A DNA stretch of 46,906 nucleotides from Planctomycetota bacterium (GCA_003671055.1 QWPV01000014.1:1-46906); one strand, 5' to 3'; counted from the first letter of the stretch, positions 35,425 through 45,445 are shown. The notes: generated by a model not told the origin, from the sequence alone. A program made the numbers and translations.

Positions 35425-35594
35425 TGGCGAACGTACTTCCCGCGTGCGTCTGAAACCCAGTTCAGACCTATCGCGAGTTTACGCAGCAATACGACAATGC
35501 AACCTCAAAGTTTCGACTTTGCAACTTCTCTCGATGCAGCGGTCGCACAGAGTGAATATTCGGCATAAATCGCGCGTTTCAGGGGCGAAGGGAG

Positions 35595-36251
35595 TCACTC
35601 CGCGCCGTGGCGGAGGATGCGTCCTTCGACCAAGAACACGGTGTCACCCGCGATCTGGGTGATGATGTCAGCCATGCGCTCGAATCGCTGGCCGATCGCG
35701 AGGATCTCGATCGCAGCCGCGGTCGAATGCACGTCCTGCGTGATCCACTCACGACTCCACAGCATCACTTCACGGTTGAGCGCGTCCACGAAACTATCGC
35801 TGCGGCGAATCTCCAAGCAGAGCTTCGCGTCTTCGTTTGAGAGCGCGACAAGCACATCACGCAGCATCGTTCGCGTGGCTTCCGCCATATCGAGCAGCGC
35901 GGGCGGGAATCGGTAGGAGCCGCTTTCCACGAGTTTCGTCACGCGCTTGCACGAACCCTTTGCCATGTCAGCGATGCGCTCGAGTTCATTCGAGATTCGA
36001 ATCGCGCTGAGGATGAGTCGCAAATCGCTCGCGACTGGCGCGCCGAGTGCGAGCAATCGCATGCACTCGTTCTCGACCTCTGCTTGCATCGCATCAATCT
36101 CTGCATCGGTTTCGCGAACGGTCTTTGCGATGTCTACATCGCCATCGCGAACCACAGCAACTGCCAGAGCAACACGCTGCTCGACTTCGGCACCCATTGC
36201 GAGCAATTTGCGTCGGAGGTCAATGACACGAGATTGAAGGTTGACTGCCAT
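35595..36251 (-). CDS. phoU: Phosphate signalling protein PhoU
   Basis: PhoU is a peripheral, helical protein that restrains PhoR/Pst signalling when phosphate is ample. From the ATG at 36251 the protein has 218 residues. The two three-helix repeats are visible: the first has VRETDAEIDAMQAEVENECMR (in part) and RLILSAIRISNELERIADMA, the second has EIRRSDSFVDALN and IEILAIGQRFERMADIIT. The ELERIADMA and RFERMADII segments carry the ExxxD metal-binding signatures. The longer frame from 36371 is mostly pstB upstream. It lies 41 bp after pstB and closes the pst operon. Confidence 0.93.
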   Translation of the reverse strand: MAVNLQSRVIDLRRKLLAMGAEVEQRVALAVAVVRDGDVDIAKTVRETDAEIDAMQAEVENECMRLLALGAPVASDLRLILSAIRISNELERIADMAKGSCKRVTKLVESGSYRFPPALLDMAEATRTMLRDVLVALSNEDAKLCLEIRRSDSFVDALNREVMLWSREWITQDVHSTAAAIEILAIGQRFERMADIITQIAGDTVFLVEGRILRHGAE

Positions 36252-36292
36252 GGAGGTGATTTTGGGGACGCGTAACGCGGACGTGATTGGTT

Positions 36293-37138
36293 TCAACCAA
36301 AGCGGCCGGTGACGTAGTCTTCGGTCTGACGGTTGGTGGGAGTCGTAAAAATTGCTTCGGTCTCCCCCCATTCGATCATCTGGCCTTCGAAAAAGAAGGC
36401 GGTGGTATCCGAGACACGCGCGGCTTGCTGCATGTTGTGCGTCACGATGACGATCGTGTAGCGCTCTGCGAGTTGCTGGATGAGTTCTTCAATCGCCAGC
36501 GTCGACTTCGGATCAAGCGCGGAGCATGGTTCATCCATGAGCAGTAGTTCTGGACCTGCAGCAATCGCGCGCGCAATGCAGAGCCGCTGCTGTTGCCCGC
36601 CGCTGAGGCTGAGCGCGGACGCACGCAATCGATCCTTCACTTCATTCCACAACGCGGCTTGTCGAAGGCTCTGTTCGACGAGCATGTCGAGATCGCCCTT
36701 GGAGTAGACGCGGTGCAGACGCGGTCCAAATGCGACGTTGTCATAGATCGACTTTGGGAACGGATTTGGTTTCTGAAACACCATGCCAACGCGTCGACGG
36801 AGTTCAACAACATCCATCGAGCGCGCAAGAATGTCGTCGCCATGCAACTTGAGCGTTCCCTCAGCGCGCGCACTAGGAATCGTGTCATTCATACGATTGA
36901 TCCATCGAAGAAACGTGCTCTTCCCGCATCCCGAGGGGCCGATGAATGCGGTCACGCGTTGGGCTGCGATGTCGAGGGAGATATTCGTAAGCGCTTGAAA
37001 CGATCCGTACCACGCGTTGAGGTTGCGAACGACGACCCCGCTCGGCGCATGCGGCGGAGAGCCTTCAGTAGGAACACTCTGCGGGCTGTGCTGTGAAGTC
37101 ATCGAAGGCTTTTGGGTGAGAGGTCGTACGAATGTCAC
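36293..37138 (-). CDS. pstB: Phosphate ABC transporter ATPase PstB
   Basis: PstB powers phosphate import. The 281-residue protein has [10 protein letters not shown], Walker [10 protein letters not shown], the PstB-specific [13 protein letters not shown]-loop [18 protein letters not shown], signature LSGGQQQR, Walker [14 protein letters not shown] and H-loop [11 protein letters not shown]. Its first codon overlaps the pstA stop by 4 bp (ATGA). About 33 residues (Gln/Ser/Pro rich) precede the ABC domain, so an internal start is possible. Confidence 0.96.
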   Translation of the reverse strand: MTFVRPLTQKPSMTSQHSPQSVPTEGSPPHAPSGVVVRNLNAWYGSFQALTNISLDIAAQRVTAFIGPSGCGKSTFLRWINRMNDTIPSARAEGTLKLHGDDILARSMDVVELRRRVGMVFQKPNPFPKSIYDNVAFGPRLHRVYSKGDLDMLVEQSLRQAALWNEVKDRLRASALSLSGGQQQRLCIARAIAAGPELLLMDEPCSALDPKSTLAIEELIQQLAERYTIVIVTHNMQQAARVSDTTAFFFEGQMIEWGETEAIFTTPTNRQTEDYVTGRFG

Positions 37139-38436
37139 GAGAGATTCTTCTGCAACTTCTGGCGAATGAAGACAGCAATTCCATTGAACACAAGGAGCAC
37201 AACGAGTTGCACAATGATCGCTCCAGCAGCCAGTGCATGGAACGAGGTTTGTGGTCTTCCCGCCCAGTTGTAAATCTGGAGTGGAAGGACGGTGAAGTCG
37301 CTCATGAGATTTTCAGGCACTGCGAAGACTAAGAGGAATCCGCCGAGCACGAGCAGTGGAGCAGCTTCGCCGATAGCGCGACTCATCGCGAGGATCGCAC
37401 CCGTCATGATGCCAGGAATCGCTGCAGGAAGGGTCATTTCTCGCACCATCTGCCAGCGCGTGCTACCGAGCGCGAGTGCGCCTTGGCGCAGGGAACTTGG
37501 CACCGCACGCAGTGCTTCTTGCGACGAAATAATCACCACAGGAAGAATCACGAGCATCAGCGTAAGCCCACCCGCGAGCACGCTTGAACCGAACGGCAGC
37601 GAGACGCTCCACCAACTGTCTTCTCGACTTTGCGTGATCGGCTTCATCGCGTTTGCAGCGCTGACCTCCACGATGTCAAAGGATGCACTTTGTGCGGTGC
37701 TCCGCTCCACTGACGACCCTTCGACGTGCGCGATTGCGGTGCGCCATTCATCGGAGCCATCGTCGGAATCAAGCAGCACTTCAACCTGCGTGTTGTTGAG
37801 GAGTGGCGCACGAGGAGCAGGATGCGCGACCCAGATGTTCCATCGCGCGAGGGAAGCTTGCACACCATCCTCAACGCGATCTCCATCACGGTCAATCGCA
37901 CTAACCTTTACGCGAACAACTTCGCCCTCCATCGACTCATACTCGTCGTAGTAGGAGTACCCCAAGAGCACGGTTGGATCGCTCGCACTTCCGAATCCAC
38001 CGAACATGCGCGCGAATGCGGTGAGCCCGATGATGCCATAGACGATCGAAGGCACACCCGCGAGGTTCATGATGTTGAGATTGATGAACCCCGTCACCCT
38101 GTTGCGCGGCGCGAACTCTTCGAGATAGATCGCCGTACCGATGCCGAGTGGAAGTGCGCTGATTGCGCAGATCGCGCAGACCCACACCGAGCCCCAAAGT
38201 GGTCCCTTGATGCCGGATGCAGAAGGGTTTCGCGACGCAAAGTTGTCGAAGAAGTTCCAAGTGACCGAGCTCCATCCTTCAAGAAAGATAGAGAACAACA
38301 GCGCAAACAGCACGAGAATCGCAAGGGTTGTGCCCACAAGGCAGAACCAAAGGAAGACACGATTAGAAAGCGCACGCCGCGCATTGCCACGCAGCGTTCC
38401 GCGTCCAACAATCTCGGTGAGGTTCGGTGTCGTCAT
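37135..38436 (-). CDS. pstA: Phosphate ABC transporter permease PstA with unusual large insertion
   Basis: PstA forms the channel with PstC. At 433 residues it is about 130 longer than usual. Normal features are [34 protein letters not shown] and [30 protein letters not shown] (in parts). Between residues about 152 and 282, in the loop after the GVPSIVYG helix, there is a hydrophilic acidic domain. It contains [11 protein letters not shown], a DxDGDxxxD calcium-type loop, and DSDDGSDEW. The loop should face the periplasm. ATGA overlaps exist with both pstC and pstB. The domain may sense or bind ligand, but that is inference. Confidence 0.93.
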   Translation of the reverse strand: MTTPNLTEIVGRGTLRGNARRALSNRVFLWFCLVGTTLAILVLFALLFSIFLEGWSSVTWNFFDNFASRNPSASGIKGPLWGSVWVCAICAISALPLGIGTAIYLEEFAPRNRVTGFINLNIMNLAGVPSIVYGIIGLTAFARMFGGFGSASDPTVLLGYSYYDEYESMEGEVVRVKVSAIDRDGDRVEDGVQASLARWNIWVAHPAPRAPLLNNTQVEVLLDSDDGSDEWRTAIAHVEGSSVERSTAQSASFDIVEVSAANAMKPITQSREDSWWSVSLPFGSSVLAGGLTLMLVILPVVIISSQEALRAVPSSLRQGALALGSTRWQMVREMTLPAAIPGIMTGAILAMSRAIGEAAPLLVLGGFLLVFAVPENLMSDFTVLPLQIYNWAGRPQTSFHALAAGAIIVQLVVLLVFNGIAVFIRQKLQKNLS

Positions 38437-39383
38437 TCGTACTCCTCACGAAATCGTTTGAGGATGTAGCGACCGACAAGCGTGAACCCGAGCGTGATGC
38501 AGAACAGCACCGCCGCGACGGCGTAACTTGACGCGTACTCCACGCCGTTTGCTGGCGCATCTCCGAGGAAGATCTGCACCATGTATGCGGTCATGGTCTG
38601 CACTTCTGCCCACGGTTCCGCAGTCATTTGCGCGATGCCACCCGCTGCAAGCGCGACGATCATCGTCTCGCCAATTGCGCGACTCATCGCTAGTAAGAAG
38701 CTCGCGACGATGCCAGAGAGTGCCGCAGGGACGACAACTTTCACGCTCACATCGAACTTGGTTCCACCGAGCGCATACGCGCCATCGCGGAGACTTCGCG
38801 GCACACTGCGAAGTGCATCTTCAGAGAGTGAACACACGATCGGAAGGATCATGATGCCGATAGCGATACCCGCACTCATCGCGTTGTAGTTGCCGAAGCG
38901 AGGCGAGATCGATTGGAGCAAGGGCGTGATCGCAGTCAGTGCGAAGAATCCATACACCACTGTGGGAATACCTGCGAGCACTTCGAGCGCGGGCTTCAAC
39001 GTTGCGCGCGTCTTCGGACCCGCGTATTCGCTCAGATACACCGCTGCGGTAAGTCCAATCGGAAGCGCGAAACACGCGGCGATGACCGTCACGAGCATCG
39101 TGCCGCAGACAAGCGGCCACACGCCAAAGTGCTGCGTGCCGCCGAGGAGTGGGTTCCATTCCGTGCTTCCGAAAAACTCGACGATCGAGACTTGGTCGAA
39201 GCCGAAGAACAGGTACGACTCGCGCGCGAGCACCACGAGAATTGCAAACGTCACGAAGACGGAGAAGAAGGAAGCGCCGAACAGCGACCAACGGATGCCG
39301 CGCTCGCTCCAATCGCGCCAGCGTCGTGAGCGCGCGCGACCAAAGCTCATCGGATCTCGAAATGGACTTGGAGCTGCGGTCAC
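38433..39383 (-). CDS. pstC: Phosphate ABC transporter permease PstC
   Basis: The 316-residue protein has six hydrophobic segments and PstC motifs: IGLTAAVYLSEYAGPKTRATLKP (in part), LAGIPTVVYGFFALTAITPLL, CSLSEDALRSVPRSLRDGAYALG and [22 protein letters not shown]. The SRAIGETM segment is the EAA-type coupling motif. It pairs with PstA and PstB. Length is typical. Start lies just past the 39404-39433 hairpin that separates it from pstS. The end overlaps pstA by 4 bp. Confidence 0.95.
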   Translation of the reverse strand: MTAAPSPFRDPMSFGRARSRRWRDWSERGIRWSLFGASFFSVFVTFAILVVLARESYLFFGFDQVSIVEFFGSTEWNPLLGGTQHFGVWPLVCGTMLVTVIAACFALPIGLTAAVYLSEYAGPKTRATLKPALEVLAGIPTVVYGFFALTAITPLLQSISPRFGNYNAMSAGIAIGIMILPIVCSLSEDALRSVPRSLRDGAYALGGTKFDVSVKVVVPAALSGIVASFLLAMSRAIGETMIVALAAGGIAQMTAEPWAEVQTMTAYMVQIFLGDAPANGVEYASSYAVAAVLFCITLGFTLVGRYILKRFREEYE

Positions 39384-39403
39384 GTTGGAGGATCAGTGTA
39401 AGC

Positions 39404-39433
39404 GCATACGGCGACCCGTCGGTCGCCGTATGC
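39404..39433 (-). terminator. Strong hairpin between pstS and pstC
   Basis: GCATACGGCGACC-CGTC-GGTCGCCGTATGC is a perfect inverted repeat with 13 base pairs and a 4-base loop, between the pstS stop (39467) and the pstC start (39383). No T-run follows it on either strand, so it is more likely a partial terminator or an RNA-stabilising element that raises pstS over pstCAB expression, as in other bacteria, than a full terminator. Confidence 0.7.
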
Positions 39434-39466
39434 ATGTGTGTTTCATTCAGAAGTGTTGAGCAAGGA

Positions 39467-40471
39467 TCACTTGTAGACGGTCTCAAGCGCGCCCGTGAGC
39501 GACTTGCCCTCAGCATCGAAGAATTGAGAGCCAGTCTTGCGTGCGATCCAATTCGCTTTCACAAGTGCGTACATCGAATCGGGGAGTTTGACGAAGCCAA
39601 CTTCTTCCGCGTACTTGCCGGCATTTTCGATGTAGTAGTCGACGAACGCCACGATCTCGGGCTTGCTCACGCTCTTGAGACTCACATAGATGAAGAGCGG
39701 TCGGCTGAATGGCGCGTAGGTGCCTGTTTCAATCGTCTCCTTCGTCGGGCTGACTGCATCGCCCTTCGGTGAGACGATTGGAACGCAGCGCACTACGTCC
39801 TTGTTCTCGAAGTAGTACGCGCAGCCGAAGAATCCGATTGCGCCTTCATCACCCGCGACGCCGCGCACGAGCGCGTTGTCATCTTCAGAGACGCTCGCGT
39901 CGGATCGCGCTTTGCCGTCCTTGCCGAGGACAACTTCTTTGAAATAGTCGAACGTGCCCGAATCAGTGCCTGGCATGTAGACCTTAATCGGAGTCGCTGG
40001 CCACTCGCTGTTCACTTCTTTCCAAGTCTTTGCCGCGGTGGTTGCGCTGAAGATCGTCTTCAAGTTTTCCACGGTGAGTTGATTCGCAAAGGAGTTCTTC
40101 GGGTGGACCACGATGGAGAGACCGTCAAACGCGATGGGAAGTTCAAGGAAGTCAATGCCGAGTTTCGCGCACGCGTCTGCTTCGGACTTCTTGATTGGTC
40201 GCGACGCATCGCTGATGTCAATCTCGCCAGCTTGAAAGCGCTTGAATCCACCGCCGGTTCCTGAAATACCAACGGTTGGTCGAACCCGCGGCGCAGTCTT
40301 ACGAAATTCTTCCGCGACGGCTTCGGTGATGGGATACACCGTGCTTGAGCCGTCGATCTTGATTGCGCCCTTGAGATTCTTGGTCGCCGAATCTTGTGGC
40401 GCGGCTGCAGCGAGAGTCGTTGCAACTGCGAGGAGAAGGAGCGAAGCGGGGATGCGGAGTGCGTAGTGCAT
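39467..40471 (-). CDS. pstS: Phosphate-binding protein PstS
   Basis: PstS captures phosphate outside the inner membrane for the PstCAB channel. From the ATG at 40471 the protein has 334 residues with a signal peptide ([17 protein letters not shown]). Family features are [54 protein letters not shown] and [17 protein letters not shown]. The SSTVYP serine and the GTDSGTF serine/threonine are phosphate ligands. The frame from 40555 adds 28 residues that would bury the signal peptide. The Pho-box array is 85-113 bp upstream of the start, and the gene is followed by the hairpin before pstC. Confidence 0.95.
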   Translation of the reverse strand: MHYALRIPASLLLLAVATTLAAAAPQDSATKNLKGAIKIDGSSTVYPITEAVAEEFRKTAPRVRPTVGISGTGGGFKRFQAGEIDISDASRPIKKSEADACAKLGIDFLELPIAFDGLSIVVHPKNSFANQLTVENLKTIFSATTAAKTWKEVNSEWPATPIKVYMPGTDSGTFDYFKEVVLGKDGKARSDASVSEDDNALVRGVAGDEGAIGFFGCAYYFENKDVVRCVPIVSPKGDAVSPTKETIETGTYAPFSRPLFIYVSLKSVSKPEIVAFVDYYIENAGKYAEEVGFVKLPDSMYALVKANWIARKTGSQFFDAEGKSLTGALETVYK

Positions 40472-40555
40472 GGGCAATTCTCGAAGGACGCGGGAGAGAA
40501 GACACGCGCAGAGGCGAATAAGTGGTTCTCTGGTCTTCGCATGATGGCGGCTCAA

Positions 40556-40584
40556 TATTTAGGTTGTGTTCAGATCCTGTTTAG
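40556..40584 (-). promoter_or_regulatory. PhoB box array upstream of pstS
   Basis: On the minus strand three 7-bp sites lie at exact 11-bp spacing: CTAAACA (40584-40578), GGAT, CTGAACA (40573-40567), CAAC, CTAAATA (40562-40556). This is the 7-4-7-4-7 layout of E. coli Pho boxes (CTGTCAT-type half-sites). A similar array is upstream of phoB. The site lies between the phoR stop and the pstS start, so pstS should be phosphate-controlled from its own promoter. Confidence 0.8.
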
Positions 40585-40594
40585 GCGCAGGAAA

Positions 40595-41918
40595 TTACGA
40601 GGGAAACCACACGCGAAAGTGACAGCCTTCGCCGACTTGGCTCTGTGCTTCGACGCGCCCGCCGTGAACTTGCGCGATGTGCTTCACGATCGCGAGCCCC
40701 AGTCCCGTGCCCCCGGTTTCCCGATGGCGCGACTTATCGACGCGGTAGAAGCGTTCAAAGATGCGCTCGAGGTGCTTTGAGGGAATGCCAGGGCCGCGAT
40801 CGACGACTTCAATGCCCGACGAATCTGAAGCGACCAAGCCGCGCAGAATCACGATCGAACCGACGGGCGCATGACGAATGGCGTTCGAGAGGAGATTTGT
40901 GACGGCCTGAATCGCCAGCGATCGATTCACCATCGCATGGGCGCCGTGGGGGGCTTCCATCGGGATCTTCCATCGCGATCGAAACTTCGCGAAGTTCCGC
41001 GGTATGCGCGAGATCTTCGGCGCACTCCTGCATGATTTCGAGAAGCGGAATCCTCTTCGTTTCAAGTGCCGCATGACGCGTGGGGTCTTCGAGCAAGGAG
41101 AGCGTGAGAATGTCTTCCACGATCGCAGAGAGCCGCACGACGCTCCGCTGCACGATCGCGAGGAAGCGTTCGCTTCGATCAAGATCGCTTCGACCGAGTT
41201 GCGTCAGTGTGTCGACGAATCCGCGAATGGTCGTGATGGGCGTGCGCAGTTCGTGACTGACATTCGCGGCAAACTCACTGCGCATCGCTTCAAGCTGTCG
41301 CGCGCGTGTGACATCCACCAAACTCAAAACGATGCCGTGGGGTCCGTACTTCATCTCAAGCGGCTCGCTCGATGCACTCAGCACGTGCGCACGATCCTCG
41401 CCACGATCTCCGCGCGAATGCTTCATTTCCAACTGCGTCGCCGCAACGCCACTAGCGGCGAGTGCTTCATCGATAAATGCATTGAGCGCTGGTTCAAGCG
41501 CAAGTTCCTGCAACAAGCGTCCACGCGCCTGCATTTCGTCGCACGCAAGAAGCCGCGCCGCAGCGGGATTGAGTCCGAGCACGCGCTGTTTGGCGTCAAG
41601 TGCGATGACCGCAATCGGCGTCGCTCGCAGCGTTCTGGTGACTTCGTCAAGTTGTGATTGCGCGCGAGTGGTTTGCTCGGCGTGATCGCGAAGTCGGCGG
41701 TTGATCGCGGTGGCGAGTTCACCGAGCGAACTCGCATCGACGGGGAGTTCCGCGGTGGATCCACTTTCAAGCGCGCGTCGGAATTGGCGCACGCGTCGAT
41801 GCAGCCCCCAGACATAGATCCCGCCCAGCAGCACCGCCGCGATTGCAACGATCCAACCAACCGACATCTCAGCCAAAATGAACATGGGCGCGAGCATCAT
41901 CGCATGGTAGAGGAGCAT
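40595..41918 (-). pseudogene. phoR: Phosphate sensor kinase PhoR, frameshifted
   Basis: PhoR senses phosphate status through PstSCAB/PhoU and phosphorylates PhoB. The N-terminus has one membrane helix (VGWIVAIAAVLLGGIYVWG), a PAS-like domain (ATPIAVIALDAKQRVLGLNP) and the phosphoacceptor motif NVSHELRTPITTI with His222. The ATPase half (AVTNLLSNAIRHAP, DRGPGIPSKHLERIFERFYR, GLGLAIVKHIAQVHGG) is in another frame to 40595. The switch is at the G-run 40948-40953. Removing one G gives 1323 bp, exactly 441 codons. The interrupted product (369 residues from 41918) would lack the ATP-binding domain. Confidence 0.87.
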
Positions 41919-41947
41919 CGATTCGCGCGGATCTCGTGCACAGTCGC

Positions 41948-42676
41948 TTACGCTTCATCTGCACGGGCATCTGCAAAGCGATACCCCACGCCACGTACGG
42001 TCTCCACGCACTCGCCATGGCGAAGCAATTTGCGACGCAGCGCTGTGACATGCACATCAACCGTGCGATTCGAGAGCACCGTGTGCTTGCCATGGACGGA
42101 AGCGATGATCTGATCGCGCGTGCGGACGAATCCTTTACGGGTCGCGAGATACTGCAAGATCCCAAATTCCGTGAGCGTCAGATCAATCTTGTTTCCATCG
42201 ACAAGTGTTTCGTGACGATCAGCATCAATTACGAGCGATCCACCGAGAAGGACGACGCGATTGCCATCTTCGCGAGGAAGCTCTTCCGTGTTGCGACGCA
42301 GTACCCCTTTGAGACGAGCCATGAGCACGCGTGGGCTGAATGGTTTCGTCACGTAATCGTCGGCGCCGAGTTCGAGTCCAGCGACGATGTCCGACTCTTC
42401 ACCCTTTGCAGTCACCATGACGATCGGAATGTTTCGAGTCTCTTCCGCTTGCTTGAGTCGACGACACACTTCGAGTCCACCGAGATCTGGAAGCATCAAG
42501 TCAAGCACGATGAGATCTGGTATCTGCTTGCGAATCGCTTCGAGCGCGAGCCGGCCGCTGTGGCAGGTGCGCGCGATCATGCCTTCGCGTTGCGCATGAA
42601 ACTCAATGAGTTCAGCAATCTCAGGCTCGTCTTCGACAATCAAGATTTCCGCTTTGGCAGTAGTCGTCGCGCTCAT
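41948..42676 (-). CDS. phoB: Phosphate regulon response regulator PhoB
   Basis: The 242-residue protein has a receiver domain with phospho-acceptor Asp in LIVLDLMLPDLGG and acidic residues in IVEDEPEIAEL, plus VTAKGEE and DDYVTKPFSP. A winged-helix OmpR/PhoB DNA-binding domain follows (LTLTEFGILQYLATRKGFVRTRDQI in part, and VDVHVTALRRKL). It should bind the Pho boxes upstream of pstS and of phoB itself. phoR begins 29 bp downstream. Confidence 0.93.
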   Translation of the reverse strand: MSATTTAKAEILIVEDEPEIAELIEFHAQREGMIARTCHSGRLALEAIRKQIPDLIVLDLMLPDLGGLEVCRRLKQAEETRNIPIVMVTAKGEESDIVAGLELGADDYVTKPFSPRVLMARLKGVLRRNTEELPREDGNRVVLLGGSLVIDADRHETLVDGNKIDLTLTEFGILQYLATRKGFVRTRDQIIASVHGKHTVLSNRTVDVHVTALRRKLLRHGECVETVRGVGYRFADARADEA

Positions 42677-42740
42677 GGGTCCGAAGTCCTCGTCGCTCCT
42701 AGTTGGAGAGTGAGAAGAGTAGGGGGTATGCCTCCGCTCA

Positions 42741-42769
42741 CAATTAGATCATGTGAAGATCGTGTTCAG
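42741..42769 (-). promoter_or_regulatory. PhoB box array upstream of phoB
   Basis: On the minus strand: CTGAACA (42769-42763), CGAT, CTTCACA (42758-42752), TGAT, CTAATTG (42747-42741). The 11-bp repeat spacing and CTGAACA half-site match the array upstream of pstS. It lies 65-93 bp upstream of the phoB start, suggesting autoregulation. A small plus-strand frame starts on the other side. Confidence 0.75.
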
Positions 42770-42886
42770 TAGTCCTCGCATTTGTCAAAGAATGCGAACG
42801 GCTCTGGCCACAGCGTTGGCGCTTCTCGTGAGTGGGTAGATACCCCGTTAGGGCGTTACCCGAGAAGTAGGGGGGATTTCGATCCG

Positions 42887-43084
42887 ATGTGGAAGCGACC
42901 TCCGGAGCCTTTGTGCAAGGAGTTGGGACTCACGCCAGGCGAATTCGGACTTAGGTTGTTTTCCTCGCTGCTCGTTTTTGGCGTCTCTGCTGCGAGCGAA
43001 GAGCTTGCGGCAGCTGCAACGGAAACGAGTGATCAAGTCACATTGATCACGACAACGCTGGGCGTGTTCCGCATTGCGGCCTGA
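42887..43084 (+). CDS. Possible small protein, 65 residues
   Basis: An ATG at 42887, after a G-rich stretch (TAGGGGGGA), opens 65 residues with a hydrophobic middle (LRLFSSLLVFGVSAASEEL). A TTG-started longer version from 42782 exists but its extra part looks non-coding. An adjacent 15-codon frame at 42792 (MRTALATALALLVSG then stop) resembles a truncated signal peptide, so this region may hold a decayed lipoprotein gene. It is divergent from phoB and convergent with anmK. Coding status is doubtful. Confidence 0.3.
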   Translation: MWKRPPEPLCKELGLTPGEFGLRLFSSLLVFGVSAASEELAAAATETSDQVTLITTTLGVFRIAA

Positions 43085-44245
43085 TCATCGAACATGGGGC
43101 GCAATGCACGCGCTCTCCACGACGCGCGACTGCGCGTGGACGACGTGTTCGACGCAATAGGAGACGCCATCGTCTGCGAGCGCACCGAGGACAGCGATTG
43201 CGGCGGCTTCGCGCATTCCCACAGGAATCCCGTGTGATTCGAGTGTGCTCATGGTCTTGCCTGTTCGTTGACCCGCAATTGCATGCACGAGCGCGACGTG
43301 TCGTGCAGAACCGCCAGCGAGTAGTAATGCGCTTTCGTCACGGAGTCCCGCGTCGCGGAGCACTGAGACAATGGTGCGCGCGATGGCTTCGACAATTGTT
43401 CGACACGCATCTTCGGTGCTGAGATGCTTCGTTGCGTCGATCGCATGCATGGACTCATCGCCTGTGCCGAGCGATCGACGGTGCGTGTTTCCTCCATGCA
43501 ATTTCGGGCGCAGCACTTGAAGCACTGCTTCAAGCGCGTTTGGTTCGCAGACACCGTGCGCCGCGTGCCCTCCATTTTCATCGAACGCGCAACCAAGTCG
43601 TTCCCGCGCAACACGGTCAAGGAGGTGATTACACGCGCAGACATCGAATCCACGAACGCTCTGCGCGCGGTGCGCACCGTTGCACTCACGGAGTGCTGCA
43701 ACGAGCGTCGCATTCGCGAAGCCGCCAAGGTTTAAAACGCCGAGTGCGTCCGTCTCAGATCCGAAAAGATATGCATCAGCCAGCGGCGTAATCGGCGCGC
43801 CTTCACCGCCGGATGCGAGGTTTGCTGCACGCAAATCAAATCGCACTCGGCACTGATGCACACACGCGACAGGCCACGGATTCAGGAGTTGCCAAGAGTA
43901 GGGCGGTGCATGAAACACAGTCTGTCCGTGCAGCACAATCAGATCAGGCGTGCAGCCGAGAGACGTTCGAAGTGCGTCGATTGCGTGGCTGTGCGCTTGA
44001 CCAAAGTCGTGCGCGAGTTTCGTAAACTCCATCGCAGTCATCGGCTCCTGCTGCGCAGCGCGACGTAGTTGGTTCGCGAGCGCACCGAGCGCATGGGAAT
44101 GTCCACCAAGAAACTTCGTGCGAAGCGCGTTTCCCCGTCCGGTGATCGCGATCGCAGCGACATCAAGATCGCCGTCGATACTCGTTCCCGTCATCGTTCC
44201 CATCACGATGCGAGATTCTTGTACTGCACGGTTGGAAGGGGTCAT
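43085..44245 (-). CDS. anmK: Anhydro-N-acetylmuramic acid kinase AnmK
   Basis: AnmK phosphorylates and opens anhydro-MurNAc from recycled peptidoglycan. From the ATG at 44245 the protein has 386 residues. Motifs are [15 protein letters not shown] at the start, [14 protein letters not shown] (His/Gly), [28 protein letters not shown] and [12 protein letters not shown], plus [14 protein letters not shown] near residue 310. The Asp of TSIDG is the catalytic position. The open frame to 45151 is mostly antisense to the decarboxylase gene and is rejected. It is divergent from the UDP-glucuronate decarboxylase gene across 90 bp. Confidence 0.88.
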   Translation of the reverse strand: MTPSNRAVQESRIVMGTMTGTSIDGDLDVAAIAITGRGNALRTKFLGGHSHALGALANQLRRAAQQEPMTAMEFTKLAHDFGQAHSHAIDALRTSLGCTPDLIVLHGQTVFHAPPYSWQLLNPWPVACVHQCRVRFDLRAANLASGGEGAPITPLADAYLFGSETDALGVLNLGGFANATLVAALRECNGAHRAQSVRGFDVCACNHLLDRVARERLGCAFDENGGHAAHGVCEPNALEAVLQVLRPKLHGGNTHRRSLGTGDESMHAIDATKHLSTEDACRTIVEAIARTIVSVLRDAGLRDESALLLAGGSARHVALVHAIAGQRTGKTMSTLESHGIPVGMREAAAIAVLGALADDGVSYCVEHVVHAQSRVVESACIAPHVR

Positions 44246-44335
44246 GGATGCATGGTGCAGGTTTCCGATCGACGCTGCAAACGAGCGATTCGCTGCAAAG
44301 AGTCTTTGCCCATAACGCCGATACACTCGACCTCT

Positions 44336-45307
44336 ATGGTCAAGCGAATTCTTGTGACTGGCGGCGCCGGATTTCTTGGTTCCCATCTGTGTGATCGCCT
44401 TGTAGCGATGGGCCATGATGTGATTTGCCTCGACAATCTTTTCACGAGCCAGAAGTCGAATATCACGCATCTTCTGGGTACGAAGAACTTCGAGTTCATT
44501 CGGCATGATGTGACCGAGCCGATCATGCTTGAGGTCGATGAGATTTACAATCTCGCGTGCCCTGCAGCTCCTGGCCACTACCAGTACAACCCAATCAAGA
44601 CGATGAAAACCAGCGTGCTCGGCGCGATCAACATGCTTGGTCTCGCAAAGCGCGTGCGCGCGAAGATCTTCCATGCGTCGACAAGTGAGGTGTACGGCGA
44701 CCCCGATGTGCATCCGCAGCCCGAGAGTTACCGAGGAAATGTGAATCCCATCGGTCCTCGTGCGTGTTACGACGAGGGCAAGCGTGCAGCGGAAACACTG
44801 TTCTTTGATTACAACCGTCAGAACGGTCTCGACATCCGTGTCGTGCGCATCTTCAACACGTACGGCCCCCGTATGCATCCATTCGATGGCCGTGTGGTGA
44901 GCAACTTCATCCGCCAAGCGCTGATGGGCGAGGCGATCACGATTTACGGCGAAGGCACGCAGACGCGATCCTTCTGCTACCGCGATGATCTCATTGATGG
45001 ATTCCTCAAGTTCATGGACGCGCCGAAGGGCACCATCGGACCGATCAATCTTGGGAACCCGACCGAGTTTACGATTCTGCAACTCGCCGAACTCGTCGTG
45101 GAGTTGGCTGGGAGCAAGTCTGAGATCGTTCGCGCGCGTCCACTTCCGCAAGATGATCCGCTACAGCGTCGGCCAGACATCACGCTCGCGCGGAAGGTTC
45201 TTGGTTGGGAGCCCAAAATCGAGCTCCGTGAGGGACTTATGAAAACGATTGAGTACTTCCGCTCCGTCGATATCTCAAGTTTCCGAGCGCCGACGCCTAA
45301 TTACTGA
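44336..45307 (+). CDS. UDP-glucuronate decarboxylase-like SDR enzyme
   Basis: From the ATG at 44336 the protein has 323 residues. It belongs to the extended SDR family and is closest to UDP-glucuronate decarboxylases, which make UDP-xylose. The NAD motif is [14 protein letters not shown]. Further features are [54 protein letters not shown] with the catalytic YxxxK, and [12 protein letters not shown]. The CPAAP-HYQ segment favours a decarboxylase over a 4-epimerase. The chosen start follows the longer but shadow-like frame from 44069. It should feed nucleotide sugars to envelope polysaccharide. Confidence 0.85.
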   Translation: MVKRILVTGGAGFLGSHLCDRLVAMGHDVICLDNLFTSQKSNITHLLGTKNFEFIRHDVTEPIMLEVDEIYNLACPAAPGHYQYNPIKTMKTSVLGAINMLGLAKRVRAKIFHASTSEVYGDPDVHPQPESYRGNVNPIGPRACYDEGKRAAETLFFDYNRQNGLDIRVVRIFNTYGPRMHPFDGRVVSNFIRQALMGEAITIYGEGTQTRSFCYRDDLIDGFLKFMDAPKGTIGPINLGNPTEFTILQLAELVVELAGSKSEIVRARPLPQDDPLQRRPDITLARKVLGWEPKIELREGLMKTIEYFRSVDISSFRAPTPNY

Positions 45308-45445
45308 ACCCGCGATTCACGTGTGGTAGATGGCGCAAACCCCGCTCTCAACGGTGTTTATCTCCTTTACCCATGAAGCGCTCCAAAGTATCGCAAAAGA
45401 TTTGTTAGGTATTTTGTAGGTGTTCTGCCATTGAACGCGCCGATG

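Noticed and set aside
44246-45151. Minus-strand extension of the anmK frame
   Set aside because: It runs antisense through the decarboxylase gene and has no recognisable motifs; AnmK homologues start near 44245.
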